From Bordetella parapertussis (GTDB lineage Bacteria; Pseudomonadota; Gammaproteobacteria; Burkholderiales; Burkholderiaceae_D), in NCBI GenBank assembly GCA_945866125.1, contig CAMBFZ010000004.1, positions 1 through 64,000 of the forward strand: DNA of 64,000 nucleotides. The letters are read 5' to 3'. Position 1 is the first letter of the stretch. Every line of letters begins with the position of its first letter. This document shows positions 52,126 to 60,901 of the stretch, piece after piece. The notes under the pieces are model-generated. The model saw only the letters and a program-made list of their open reading frames with translations. It was not told the DNA's origin and did no database searches. The translations under genes were made by a program, and so were the position numbers.

Positions 52126-52274
52126 TTTGCTCACCTTTTTCTTCGCGCTTCGCGAGATTGGAGGGTTATGGATCCAGAGGATCCAGGAAAACCTTCTGCT
52201 TTACGGGCTTACCGTTCCACAGATTGCACTACAAATTTTAGGGTGAAAGAATAACACACTGACTGCGCGCGCCT

Positions 52275-52302
52275 GAAAAAACGGGCCACAAGGGCCCGTT
52301 TT
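52275..52302 (-). terminator. Terminator after gltA
   Basis: On the minus strand AAACGGGCC, loop CTTGT, GGCCCGTTT then further T residues. It closes the sdhC-gltA unit and leaves sucA-sucB-lpd to be transcribed separately. The remaining 150 bases to sucA hold a GGATCC-AGA-GGATCC palindrome (52170-52184) and nothing else I can support. Confidence 0.88.
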
Positions 52303-52338
52303 AATTACATTTTAAACATTCAATGCTTTGCCAAAAAT

Positions 52339-53640
52339 TTAGCGCTTGGCAAGTGGCGTCACATCACGGTGCGCTTTGCCAACGAAGAGCTGGCGCGGCC
52401 GGCCGATCTTTTGCTCGGGATCCGAAATCATCTCGTTCCATTGCGCGATCCAGCCGACTGTGCGCGCCATGGCGAAAATACCGGTAAACAGCGACACCGG
52501 AATTCCCAACGCCGACTGCACGATGCCGGAGTAGAAGTCGACGTTCGGATACAGCTTACGGGAGACGAAATATTCGTCTTCGAGCGCGACTTTTTCGAGG
52601 GCCATCGCGAGCTTGAACAAGGGGTCGTTTTGCAGGCCCAGTTCGTTCAAGACTTCGTGACAGGTTTCGCGCATCAACTTGGCACGCGGATCGAAATTTT
52701 TGTAGACGCGATGACCGAATCCCATCAGTTTGACACTGGAGTTCTTGTCTTTGACTTGCGCGATGAAGGCTGGGATGTTGTCAACCGTACCGATTTCTTT
52801 CAGCATGTTCAAAGCAGCTTCATTAGCGCCGCCATGTGCCGGGCCCCAAAGGCAGGCGATGCCGGCTGCGATACAGGCAAAAGGATTGGCGCCGCTTGAC
52901 CCGGACAAGCGCACCGTCGAGGTCGACGCATTTTGCTCATGGTCAGCATGCAAAATGAGAATACGGTCGAGTGCACGTACCAGCACATCGTTGACTTTGT
53001 AATCTTCTGCGGGATTGGCAAACATCATGCGCATGAAGTTTGCGCTGTACGACAAATCATTGCGTGGATAAACGAAAGGTTGGCCCATCGAATATTTGTA
53101 GGCCATCGCTACTAGCGTTGGCATCTTGGCGATGAGACGAATTGCCGAGACTTCACGGTGATGCGGATCGTTGATATCGAGCGAGTCGTGATAGAACGAT
53201 GCGAGTGCGCCTACGGTACCAACTAGCACCGACATCGGATGCGCATCACGACGGAAACCGCGGAAGAAAAATTGCATCTGCTCGTGCACCATCGTATGTT
53301 TGGTGACGGTATCGACGAAGGTCTTCTTTTCGGTCGCGTTGGGCAACTCGCCATTGAGCAGCAAATAACAGGATTCGAGGAAGTCGCAATTGACAGCCAG
53401 TTGCTCGATCGGATAGCCGCGATACAGCAACTCGCCCTTGTCGCCGTCGATATACGTGATCGACGAATTACACGCTGCGGTCGACATAAAACCCGGGTCA
53501 TAGGTGAACTTGCCAGTGGCGCCGTAGAGCTTGCGAATGTCGATGACATCAGGACCGATTGATCCTTTATAAATCGGAAAATCTATCGGGGGCGAACCGT
53601 CGGAAAATGATAGCGTGGCTTTGGCGTCAGATTGGGTCAT
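52339..53640 (-). CDS. gltA: Citrate synthase
   Basis: Condenses oxaloacetate and acetyl-CoA. Type II (hexameric, Gram-negative) form of 433 aa. Catalytic His in HADHEQNASTSTVRLSGSSG and GFGHRVYKNFDPRAK, and Asp in the C-terminal region NVDFYSGIVQSALG. Start at ATG 53640 behind GAAGGTAGAG; a start at 53676 lacks conserved residues. NADH inhibition is expected of this type. Confidence 0.97.
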   Translation of the reverse strand: MTQSDAKATLSFSDGSPPIDFPIYKGSIGPDVIDIRKLYGATGKFTYDPGFMSTAACNSSITYIDGDKGELLYRGYPIEQLAVNCDFLESCYLLLNGELPNATEKKTFVDTVTKHTMVHEQMQFFFRGFRRDAHPMSVLVGTVGALASFYHDSLDINDPHHREVSAIRLIAKMPTLVAMAYKYSMGQPFVYPRNDLSYSANFMRMMFANPAEDYKVNDVLVRALDRILILHADHEQNASTSTVRLSGSSGANPFACIAAGIACLWGPAHGGANEAALNMLKEIGTVDNIPAFIAQVKDKNSSVKLMGFGHRVYKNFDPRAKLMRETCHEVLNELGLQNDPLFKLAMALEKVALEDEYFVSRKLYPNVDFYSGIVQSALGIPVSLFTGIFAMARTVGWIAQWNEMISDPEQKIGRPRQLFVGKAHRDVTPLAKR

Positions 53641-53748
53641 GGCTCTACCTTCGAAGATAAGGGTGGGATCAATCAAAAAATTAGGTCTATTGCGGCAATC
53701 ATGTGACGCCGCTTGGGGCCAGCGCCACGCAATCCCGACAGCATTTTT

Positions 53749-54018
53749 TTATACCTGCCGTAAGCGTGTCACCAAGGCACGCACATGCGGCAAGTCGAGA
53801 CTATCAGTGGGCTCTTTATTACCCAGCAACAGACTCATTAAATCGTTATCAGTCAAATCCAGCACGCGGGTCAATGCATCCACATCTTCATCAGAAAGCG
53901 TACTCTCGTGCGCATCCAAAAACCGCGTCAAAATCAAATCGTTTTCCAGCAGGCCGCGCCGGCTGCGCCAGCGCAAACGCGCACGCTGAGTCGGGTCATC
54001 CTGATGGGAAGTCGCCAT
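53749..54018 (-). CDS. sdhE: FAD assembly factor SdhE
   Basis: Small protein that promotes covalent flavinylation of SdhA. The 89-aa chain has the family motif RRGLLENDLILTRFL and a helical bundle. The ATG at 54018 lies 5 bases past the sdhB stop; an extension to 54096 lies inside sdhB. Confidence 0.93.
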   Translation of the reverse strand: MATSHQDDPTQRARLRWRSRRGLLENDLILTRFLDAHESTLSDEDVDALTRVLDLTDNDLMSLLLGNKEPTDSLDLPHVRALVTRLRQV

Positions 54019-54023
54019 AAATA

Positions 54024-54734
54024 CTAGACCGTGCGACGCACGAGCAATTCTTTGATTTTGCCGATCGCTTTGTTCGGATTCAGCCCTTTCGGACAAACAT
54101 CAACACAGTTCATGATCGAATGGCAACGGAACAGTCGATAGGGATCTTCGAGGTTATCGAGCCGCTCACCCGTGACTTCATCGCGGCTGTCGGCGATGAA
54201 CCGGTAGGCTTGCAACAAACCGGCAGGACCGACAAATTTGTCCGGATTCCACCAGAACGACGGACAGGACGTCGAACAGCAGGCACATAAAATACATTCG
54301 TACAAACCATCGAGCTCTTCGCGCTCGGCTGGCATTTGCAGCCGCTCTTTTTCAGGCGGGATGGTGGTGTTGACCAAAAATGGCTTGATCGAATGGTATT
54401 GCTTGAAAAAGTTGGTCATGTCGACGATCAGATCCCGAATGACCGGCAGACCCGGCAACGGACGCAGCACAATCGGCTGCGTTAATTCGTTGAGGTTGGT
54501 TGTGCAGGCCAGACCATTTTTACCATTGATATTCATTGCGTCCGAACCGCATACGCCTTCACGGCATGAGCGCCGCAGCGCCAGCGAGTCGTCGACGTCA
54601 GCTTTGATGCGTTGAAGCGCATCAAGCAACATCTTGTCGGTGTCCTGCAGCTCGACCGTCAGGTCTTGCATGTAAGGCTTGGCATCCTTGTCCGGATCGT
54701 AGCGATAGATTTGGAGTGAGACTGTACGTGGCAT
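54024..54734 (-). CDS. sdhB: Succinate dehydrogenase iron-sulfur subunit
   Basis: Carries electrons from SdhA to the quinone site. [2Fe-2S] cysteines in SCREGVCGSDAMNINGKNGL, [4Fe-4S] in CILCACCSTSCPSFWW, and the third cluster in CHSIMNCVDVCPKGLNP. The 236-aa length is normal. It follows sdhA with a 12-base gap. Confidence 0.98.
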   Translation of the reverse strand: MPRTVSLQIYRYDPDKDAKPYMQDLTVELQDTDKMLLDALQRIKADVDDSLALRRSCREGVCGSDAMNINGKNGLACTTNLNELTQPIVLRPLPGLPVIRDLIVDMTNFFKQYHSIKPFLVNTTIPPEKERLQMPAEREELDGLYECILCACCSTSCPSFWWNPDKFVGPAGLLQAYRFIADSRDEVTGERLDNLEDPYRLFRCHSIMNCVDVCPKGLNPNKAIGKIKELLVRRTV

Positions 54735-54746
54735 GATGGTCGGCTC

Positions 54747-56525
54747 TTAGAAAGTACGTGGTTTAGGCTTAAAGGTGTCTACCGTCAGCGGCTTGGTCAC
54801 AACGGGCTTGTAGTCGAGGCGGTTGCCTTCCGAATACCAGAGCGAATGTTTCATCCAGTTGTCATCATCGCGTTTGTAATAATCGCGATGCGCATGCGCG
54901 CCGCGCGACTCGTGGCGGGCCGCTGCCGAGACGATGGTGGCCTTGGCCGCTTCGATCAGATTATCAAGCTCCAGCGCTTCCACACGGGCGGTGTTGAAGA
55001 CTTTGGACTTGTCTTTGAAGGCCACATGCTTTCTGCGCTCATCGAGCTCGGCAATGGCTTTGACACCCTGCTGCAACAACTCATCGGTACGGAACACGCT
55101 GCAATATTTTTGCATCGACGCACGAATGTCATTGGCGACATCTTGCACCCTCTCCGAACCCGTTGAGGTCTCAAGCGCATTCATCCGTGCCAACGCCATA
55201 TCGGCACCATCGGCGGGCATTGGTTTGTGGCTCTGCGCTTTCAAGTTGGCGCCGACGATATGGTTACCAGCGGCGCGCCCGAATACCAGCAAATCGAGTA
55301 GTGAATTGGTACCGAGACGGTTGGCACCATGCACCGAGACGCATGCACACTCACCGATTGCATACAGGCCATTGACGACGGTGTTGGGGTTGCCGTTTTT
55401 GGGAGCGACGACCTGACCGTGAATATTGGTCGGGATACCACCCATTTGGTAGTGAATAGTAGGCACAACCGGGATTGGCTCTTTGGTTGCATCAACATTG
55501 GCAAACTTATGCCCGATTTCGAGAATCGACGGCAGGCGTTTGCGAATTGTGTCGGCACCGATATGACGCAAATCGAGCAGCACGTGATCTTTGTTCGGAC
55601 CGCAGCCGCGACCCTCTTTGATTTCCTGATCCATCGAACGGGAGATAAAGTCACGTGGCGCCAGATCTTTCAGCGTCGGCGCATAGCGTTCCATGAAGCG
55701 CTCGCCGTTGCTATTAATCAGAATGCCACCTTCACCACGCACACCTTCCGTAATCAGTACACCCGCACCGGCTACACCGGTCGGATGGAACTGCCAGAAT
55801 TCCATGTCTTCGAGCGGCAAGCCGGCGCGCGCCGCCATCCCCATGCCGTCACCGGTGTTGATGAACGCGTTGGTCGACGCAGCCCAGATACGACCCGCAC
55901 CGCCGGTGGCAAATACGGTCGTCTTTGCCTCCAAAATAAGCATTTCGCCGGTTTCGATTTCGAGTGCGACCACACCGATCACGTCACCTTCTGCGTCGCG
56001 TACCAGATCAATGGCCATCCATTCTACGAAGAAGTGGGTCTTGGCGCGCACATTGCGCTGATATAGCGTGTGCAACATCGCATGACCGGTTCGGTCAGCT
56101 GCCGCACAGGCGCGCTGCACTGGCTTTTCACCAAAATTAGCGGTGTGCCCACCGAACGGACGCTGATAAATGGTGCCGTCAGGGTTGCGGTCAAATGGCA
56201 TACCGAAGTGTTCGAGCTCATAGACGACCTTGGGGGCTTCGCGACACATGAATTCAATCGCATCCTGGTCGCCGAGATAATCGCTTCCCTTGACGGTGTC
56301 GAACATGTGCCAGTACCAGTTATCTTCGGACATATTGCCCAGAGAAGCGCCGATACCACCTTGCGCGGCGACGGTGTGGGAACGGGTAGGAAATACTTTT
56401 GAGAGTACGGCAACGTTTAAGCCGGCTTCGGCCAATTGCAGAGACGCACGCATGCCGGAGCCGCCGGCACCGATAATGACAGCGTCAAAACGGCGCGACG
56501 GGATTGCGGATTTGATAGCTGCCAC
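54747..56525 (-). CDS. sdhA: Succinate dehydrogenase flavoprotein subunit
   Basis: Oxidises succinate to fumarate. FAD motif AVIIGAGGSGMRASLQLAEA, the covalent-FAD His in TRSHTVAAQGGIGASLG, and active-site Arg/His region HPTGVAGAGVLITEGVRGEG. The GTG at 56525 (592 aa) has GGAGAG upstream and abuts the sdhD stop. The longer in-frame stretch to 56711 lies in sdhD and shows no conservation. Confidence 0.97.
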   Translation of the reverse strand: MAAIKSAIPSRRFDAVIIGAGGSGMRASLQLAEAGLNVAVLSKVFPTRSHTVAAQGGIGASLGNMSEDNWYWHMFDTVKGSDYLGDQDAIEFMCREAPKVVYELEHFGMPFDRNPDGTIYQRPFGGHTANFGEKPVQRACAAADRTGHAMLHTLYQRNVRAKTHFFVEWMAIDLVRDAEGDVIGVVALEIETGEMLILEAKTTVFATGGAGRIWAASTNAFINTGDGMGMAARAGLPLEDMEFWQFHPTGVAGAGVLITEGVRGEGGILINSNGERFMERYAPTLKDLAPRDFISRSMDQEIKEGRGCGPNKDHVLLDLRHIGADTIRKRLPSILEIGHKFANVDATKEPIPVVPTIHYQMGGIPTNIHGQVVAPKNGNPNTVVNGLYAIGECACVSVHGANRLGTNSLLDLLVFGRAAGNHIVGANLKAQSHKPMPADGADMALARMNALETSTGSERVQDVANDIRASMQKYCSVFRTDELLQQGVKAIAELDERRKHVAFKDKSKVFNTARVEALELDNLIEAAKATIVSAAARHESRGAHAHRDYYKRDDDNWMKHSLWYSEGNRLDYKPVVTKPLTVDTFKPKPRTF

Positions 56526-56527
56526 GA

Positions 56528-56896
56528 TTACACTCTCCAAAGAATCTGAACGGTCCAGCCGGCACAGCCGACCAGCCAAAGGATGGTGACTGCTTGTAGC
56601 AGAAGACGAATAGCCACTGGCTTGACATAGTCCATCCAGATGTCGCGCATACCAACCCACACGTGGTAGTACAGGGATAGGAAGGTCACGAGCGCAAACA
56701 GCTTGAACCACTGCTGCGCAAACAAACCCGCCCAGCCTTCATAGCTGAACGTGCTCGCGCCCAAAAACAGCACCAGCAAGATGACGGTAAAGCTTGCCAT
56801 GACGATGGCCGTAATGCGCTGCGCCAGCCAGTCTTTCAAACCATAGTGAGCACCGACGACTAAACGATTGGGTCCGATGTTATTGTCATTGGCCAT
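56528..56896 (-). CDS. sdhD: Succinate dehydrogenase membrane anchor subunit D
   Basis: 122 aa with three membrane helices (TAIVMASFTVILLVLFLGAS; FKLFALVTFLSLYYHVWVGM; LLLQAVTILWLVGCAGWTVQ). The haem/quinone-site helix holds YYHVWVGMRDIWMDYVKP. Its ATG directly follows the sdhC stop. Confidence 0.95.
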   Translation of the reverse strand: MANDNNIGPNRLVVGAHYGLKDWLAQRITAIVMASFTVILLVLFLGASTFSYEGWAGLFAQQWFKLFALVTFLSLYYHVWVGMRDIWMDYVKPVAIRLLLQAVTILWLVGCAGWTVQILWRV

Positions 56897-57307
56897 TTAA
56901 AATACTCCGAACAGTTTGAGTGCCACTAACAACGCTAGGGGTACGCTCACCGCAAAGACTACGGTCGCAGACTGTCGGGCGCCCTCTTTGCTCAGGCCGA
57001 TGTGAGCGTCCATCACAAGGTGTCGCACGCCCGCGCAAAAATGATGCAGGTAAGCCCAGGACAGCGCGAGAATAACCAGCTTGACAAACCATCCGCTGAC
57101 CAAACCCTGAAGGTAGGCAAATGAAATTTCAGACGTAATACTCTGCTCAAACAGATACAGAATAAAAGGCAGCAGCAAAAACATCAGCGCGCCACTAACC
57201 CGATGCAGGATAGAGACGAGTCCCGCCAGTGGCAGCCGATAGTGAATGATTTGGGCAATATGAATATTGGTAAAACGTTTTCTTGTCTTGCTTGTGGCTT
57301 CAGACAT
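56897..57307 (-). CDS. sdhC: Succinate dehydrogenase cytochrome b556 subunit C
   Basis: 136 aa with three membrane helices. The quinone-site motif is LVSILHRVSGALMFLLLPF and the haem-ligand region is LHHFCAGVRHLVMDAHIGL. First gene of sdhCDAB, with GAGGAAGACC before the ATG. A possible -10 (TAGAAT, minus strand, 57363-57358) lies 51 bases upstream, but the -35 is poor. Confidence 0.96.
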   Translation of the reverse strand: MSEATSKTRKRFTNIHIAQIIHYRLPLAGLVSILHRVSGALMFLLLPFILYLFEQSITSEISFAYLQGLVSGWFVKLVILALSWAYLHHFCAGVRHLVMDAHIGLSKEGARQSATVVFAVSVPLALLVALKLFGVF

Positions 57308-57420
57308 GGTCTTCCTCGTAAACTTGATGTTCTGCTACTCGTTTTATTAATGACGTAATTCTATCTGTTTCGGGAACTGCCATCGTTTACACGAGCCTTG
57401 TGATCGATAAAAGGCTGCGC

Positions 57421-58212
57421 TCAGCTTAATTCATTGTGGTAGTGATGATTGCCGGTGACATACAGCGCACGGCGCACCTCAACCGGCCGATCTCCATAGG
57501 TGTAAGAGACCCGATCCACACTCAGCAAAGGCACGCCCAGCTCGACCCCTAGCAGCGACACCGCCGCCGCATCTGCCGCCACCGCTCGCACTTTTTCCGA
57601 TGCACGAATCATCTGGGTGCCGAATTCAGCTTCAAACAGACCATACATCGGCCCCTTGTACTCGACCAGCCGCTCAGCGGTAAGGCCTTTGAAGATCGCG
57701 CCGGGCAACCAGATTTCTTCGAGGATGATGGGCACATTGTCGAAGTACTGAACACGCTTAATAAAGACCACCGAATCACCGGCCTTAATATCAAGCACGC
57801 GGGTTACTTCGGCCGGACCGCGTAAGCGCTTGACTTCGATGATACGATTTTCAGGCTGATTGGCTTCGCCGGTATCGGGCATCAGGCGCAAAAAACGAAA
57901 TTGCACCCGCGCTTCATGATGGGTCGCGACAAACGTGCCCTTGCCTTGCCGCCGCACCACCAGATTTTCAGCAGACAGTTCGTCGATCGCTTTACGTACC
58001 GTACCCTGACTGACCTTGAATCGGTAGGACAGCTCAACTTCGCTAGGGATAAGCTCACCCGGCTTCCACTCGCCCGACTGCAGGCTTTGCGTAATTAATG
58101 CCTTGATCTGCTGGTAGAGAGGGCTGAAGGTCGGGGACGCACTTGCCGGCCCCGGCGCAGCGGCAGTCACTGGCATGGTCTGAGGTACAGTCGGAGCTAC
58201 GGATTGCGTCAT
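57421..58212 (-). CDS. GntR-family transcriptional regulator, HutC/UTRA subfamily
   Basis: 263 aa. A Pro/Ala-rich N-terminal tail (~27 residues) precedes the winged helix-turn-helix (ELSYRFKVSQGTVRKAIDEL, GKGTFVATH). The C-terminal UTRA ligand domain spans ~105-255 (RVQYFDNVPIILEEIWLPGA). It lies between sdhC and the divergent mdh, so it probably senses a TCA-related metabolite and controls these genes. A palindrome in the gap to mdh is its likely operator. Effector unknown. Confidence 0.88.
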   Translation of the reverse strand: MTQSVAPTVPQTMPVTAAAPGPASASPTFSPLYQQIKALITQSLQSGEWKPGELIPSEVELSYRFKVSQGTVRKAIDELSAENLVVRRQGKGTFVATHHEARVQFRFLRLMPDTGEANQPENRIIEVKRLRGPAEVTRVLDIKAGDSVVFIKRVQYFDNVPIILEEIWLPGAIFKGLTAERLVEYKGPMYGLFEAEFGTQMIRASEKVRAVAADAAAVSLLGVELGVPLLSVDRVSYTYGDRPVEVRRALYVTGNHHYHNELS

Positions 58213-58269
58213 GATCCGAATTTCACCATAAATGACCCATTACCGTCCAGAAAATTTAGTAGTAATATG

Positions 58270-58289
58270 TCTTATATAAGATATAAGAT
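58270..58289. promoter_or_regulatory. Palindromic operator candidate between gntR and mdh
   Basis: TCTTATATAAGA (58270-58281) is a perfect 12-base palindrome, followed by a further half-like ATATAAGAT. It is 14 bases upstream of the mdh -35 and 58 bases from the gntR start. AT-rich palindromes of this kind are typical GntR-family sites. Assignment to the adjacent regulator is inference. Confidence 0.6.
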
Positions 58290-58294
58290 TGGCG

Positions 58295-58323
58295 TTGACA
58301 GCGCAGATCGACAGGCCTACACT
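58295..58323 (+). promoter_or_regulatory. Sigma-70 promoter of mdh
   Basis: Perfect TTGACA (58295-58300), a 17-base spacer and TACACT (58318-58323), with an mRNA leader of about 70 bases. Confidence 0.8.
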
Positions 58324-58402
58324 CGCGAGCAAAGTTTCCTGTCATTTATTCCGTAAAGTTTCGATTCCCCTCTTATTTATTTGACCACTTTGGAGATTCA
58401 AC

Positions 58403-59392
58403 ATGGCTAAAGCCCCACTGCGCGTTGCTGTCACCGGCGCCGCCGGCCAGATCGGCTACTCTTTGCTGTTCCGTATTGCCAACGGCGACATGCTGGGCAA
58501 AGACCAGCCTGTGATCTTGCAGTTACTGGAAATACTGGACGAAAAAGCACAAAAAGCGCTTAAGGGCGTGATGATGGAAATCGACGATTGCGCGTTTCCA
58601 CTGTTGGCTGGCATGAGTGCTCATTCGGATCCCATGACGGCATTCAAAGACATTGACTGCGCATTACTCGTCGGCGCCCGTCCGCGCGGCCCTGGTATGG
58701 AGCGCAAGGATCTGCTCGAAGCCAACGCCCAAATTTTTACGGTGCAAGGCAAAGCGCTTGACGCCGTGGCGTCGCGCTCGGTCAAAGTGCTCGTGGTCGG
58801 CAATCCAGCCAATACCAATGCATTTATCGCAATGAAATCAGCGCCAGGTCTGCCGGCGAAAAACTTCACCGCCATGCTGCGCCTCGATCACAATCGCGCG
58901 CTGTCGCAAATTGCGGCAAAAACCGGCAAGCCAGTCGCATCGATCGAAAAGCTTTGCGTCTGGGGCAACCATTCGCCGACGATGTACGCTGACTATCGTT
59001 TCGCCACGATTGATGGCAAATCCGTCAAAGAAATGATCAACGACGAAGTCTGGAATAAAGAAACTTTCTTGCCGACGGTGGGCAAGCGTGGCGGCGCGAT
59101 CATTGAAGCGCGCGGACTGTCTTCGGCTGCATCGGCAGCCAATGCAGCCATCGATCATATGCACGACTGGGTTCTCGGCACGCACGGCAAATGGACCACG
59201 ATGGGCATTCCATCTGATGGTTCGTATGGCATCCCGAAAGACACCATGTTTGGCTTCCCCGTGACGACTGAAAACGGCGAATACAACATCATTCAGGGTC
59301 TGGAGATCGATGCTTTTTCACAAGAGCGCATCAACCTCACGCTCAAAGAGCTGACCGAAGAGCGCGACGGCGTCAAACATCTGCTGCCTTAA
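58403..59392 (+). CDS. mdh: Malate dehydrogenase
   Basis: NAD-dependent oxidation of malate to oxaloacetate. Rossmann motif VAVTGAAGQIGYSLLFRIAN, substrate Arg in ARPRGPGMERKDLLEANA, NPANTNAFI, catalytic His in VWGNHSPTMYAD. At 329 aa it is the cytosolic-type MDH of Betaproteobacteria. The ATG has TTTGGAGATTC upstream. Confidence 0.97.
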   Translation: MAKAPLRVAVTGAAGQIGYSLLFRIANGDMLGKDQPVILQLLEILDEKAQKALKGVMMEIDDCAFPLLAGMSAHSDPMTAFKDIDCALLVGARPRGPGMERKDLLEANAQIFTVQGKALDAVASRSVKVLVVGNPANTNAFIAMKSAPGLPAKNFTAMLRLDHNRALSQIAAKTGKPVASIEKLCVWGNHSPTMYADYRFATIDGKSVKEMINDEVWNKETFLPTVGKRGGAIIEARGLSSAASAANAAIDHMHDWVLGTHGKWTTMGIPSDGSYGIPKDTMFGFPVTTENGEYNIIQGLEIDAFSQERINLTLKELTEERDGVKHLLP

Positions 59393-59407
59393 CGCTTAGT
59401 ACGATGA

Positions 59408-59440
59408 TGGCGGGCCTAATCGGGTCCGCCGTTTTTTTTC
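59408..59440 (+). terminator. Terminator after mdh
   Basis: GGCGGGCC (59409-59416) pairs with GGTCCGCC (59423-59430, one G-U), followed by eight T residues. Confidence 0.88.
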
Positions 59441-59475
59441 GCAAAACACATTGACGATTTCATCACGATCCCTTC

Positions 59476-60450
59476 ATGCATCCGTCTGAGGTTTTGTTCC
59501 AGGGCACGCAAGCGCCGGTAACGATTCCGGCCTGCGATCACTATGCGGGCTCGGAAAAACTCATGCGAAAATCGCTCGCCTTGCAGCAGCAGCGCGGGCC
59601 GGTGTTTGACATTACTTTCGATTGCGAAGATGGAGCGGCTGCCGGTAACGAAGCCGCCCATGCGAAGCTAGTCGCCAGCCTGATCGCCAACGGTGAAGAG
59701 AACCGCTTCAGTCGCATTGGCGCCCGCGTGCATGACGTCTCAAGCCCGTTCTTTGAAGACGATGTCGCGGTGATCTGCGCCGGAGCAGCGCGACAACTCG
59801 CGTATCTGGTCATTCCCAAAGTCGAGGACGTGGGCCAGCTGTCGGCGGCGATTGATCTGGTCAATCACCACGCCGCTTTAGCAGGACGCGCAGCGTTACC
59901 GGTTCACGTTTTAATCGAAACCCATCAGGCCCTGCACCAGGCATGGGACATCGCGGCACTGCCGGCTGTGGAGTGTCTGTCCTTCGGGATTATGGATTTT
60001 GTCTCGGCACATAGCGGCGGCATCCCTGCGGCGGCGATGCAAAGTCCGGGACAATTTACCCATCCGTTAGTCGCACGCGCCAAACTCGAGATTGCTGCGG
60101 CTTGTCATGCACATGGCAAAATCGCATCACATAATGTGACCACCGAAATCCGGGACCTGACAGTCGTGGCAGATGACGCTTTATGCGCCGCGCAAAAATT
60201 TGGTTTTAGCCGGATGTGGAGCATCCATCCCGACCAGATTACGGCCATACTGGGTGCGTTTGCACCGGCCACTGACGAAATCGACGACGCTCTCGCTATT
60301 CTGAGTGCGGCACAAGCCACTGACTGGGGCCCGATACAGCACAAAGGTAAATTGCACGACCGCGCCAGTTATCGGTACTACTGGACGGTATTACAAAAAG
60401 CAAAACGCAGCGGACACGTGTTACCAGAAACTGCAGGAGGTCTGCTTTAG
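59476..60450 (+). CDS. HpcH/HpaI-type CoA ester lyase (citrate lyase beta-like)
   Basis: 324-aa TIM-barrel lyase. Metal-binding FDCEDGAAAGNEAAH with the conserved Glu/Asp, Arg of the IGARVHDVSS strand, PKVEDVGQLSAAI and LIETHQALHQAWDI. The family cleaves or forms CoA thioesters such as malyl-CoA, citramalyl-CoA or citryl-CoA. The exact substrate is not readable, but position between mdh and acnA suits a C4/C5 acid role. It is not accompanied by citrate lyase alpha or gamma genes. Confidence 0.85.
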   Translation: MHPSEVLFQGTQAPVTIPACDHYAGSEKLMRKSLALQQQRGPVFDITFDCEDGAAAGNEAAHAKLVASLIANGEENRFSRIGARVHDVSSPFFEDDVAVICAGAARQLAYLVIPKVEDVGQLSAAIDLVNHHAALAGRAALPVHVLIETHQALHQAWDIAALPAVECLSFGIMDFVSAHSGGIPAAAMQSPGQFTHPLVARAKLEIAAACHAHGKIASHNVTTEIRDLTVVADDALCAAQKFGFSRMWSIHPDQITAILGAFAPATDEIDDALAILSAAQATDWGPIQHKGKLHDRASYRYYWTVLQKAKRSGHVLPETAGGLL

Positions 60451-60479
60451 ATCCAAACTGACGGCGAGGAGACAGGCGC

Positions 60480-60812
60480 ATGAAAAAAGTGTTGACTGTG
60501 TTGACTGCTCTGATTTTGTTCTGTGGGACAGAAAATTCTGCGCATGCCACTGAGCTGATCTGTGAATTGGGACAGCGCATGTCGATAGCTGGCGATCAAA
60601 GCATCGACAATGTGATTCATTTAATCTGGCGTGGGCAGGGCTATCACCTGCAGCGCATCGGTACAAGTAGTGGCGCGCACCGCTTCGAACATAGCGACAG
60701 CGGGTTGCTCTGGATAGGGATACCAGCCAAAGGCATGCTGCTTGATACCAAGCGCGGCACACCTCTGGCAAACGAATGCAGGACGGCCGAGCAGCAACGG
60801 TCAAGGCGATAA
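60480..60812 (+). CDS. Probable periplasmic lysozyme inhibitor, MliC/PliC-like
   Basis: 110 aa with signal peptide (residues 1-23, cleavage AHA/TE). The mature domain starts LICELGQRMSI and ends PLANECR, with two cysteines (28 and 100) placed like the MliC disulfide. The middle has TSSGAHRFEHSDSGLLWIG followed by AKG, resembling the Ser-Gly-Ala-x-Arg loop and Lys loop by which MliC blocks c-type lysozyme. The call rests on this motif pattern, not on a search. GAGGAGAC precedes the ATG. It is 29 bases after the lyase and probably co-transcribed. Confidence 0.55.
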   Translation: MKKVLTVLTALILFCGTENSAHATELICELGQRMSIAGDQSIDNVIHLIWRGQGYHLQRIGTSSGAHRFEHSDSGLLWIGIPAKGMLLDTKRGTPLANECRTAEQQRSRR

Positions 60813-60901
60813 ACGAGCTAGCGCAGGGCAGCGCCGGCGAATGGCTCACACAATATTTTTTATCTTAACCATTTTTTAGCTTACAAAAATAAGGAGAGCT
60901 C

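Noticed and set aside
52170..52184. GGATCC-AGA-GGATCC palindrome before sucA
   Set aside because: Loop of three and no conserved partner; probably chance, though noted in the gap description.
55329..56066. 245-aa open frame opposite sdhA
   Set aside because: Antisense shadow of a fully conserved flavoprotein gene.
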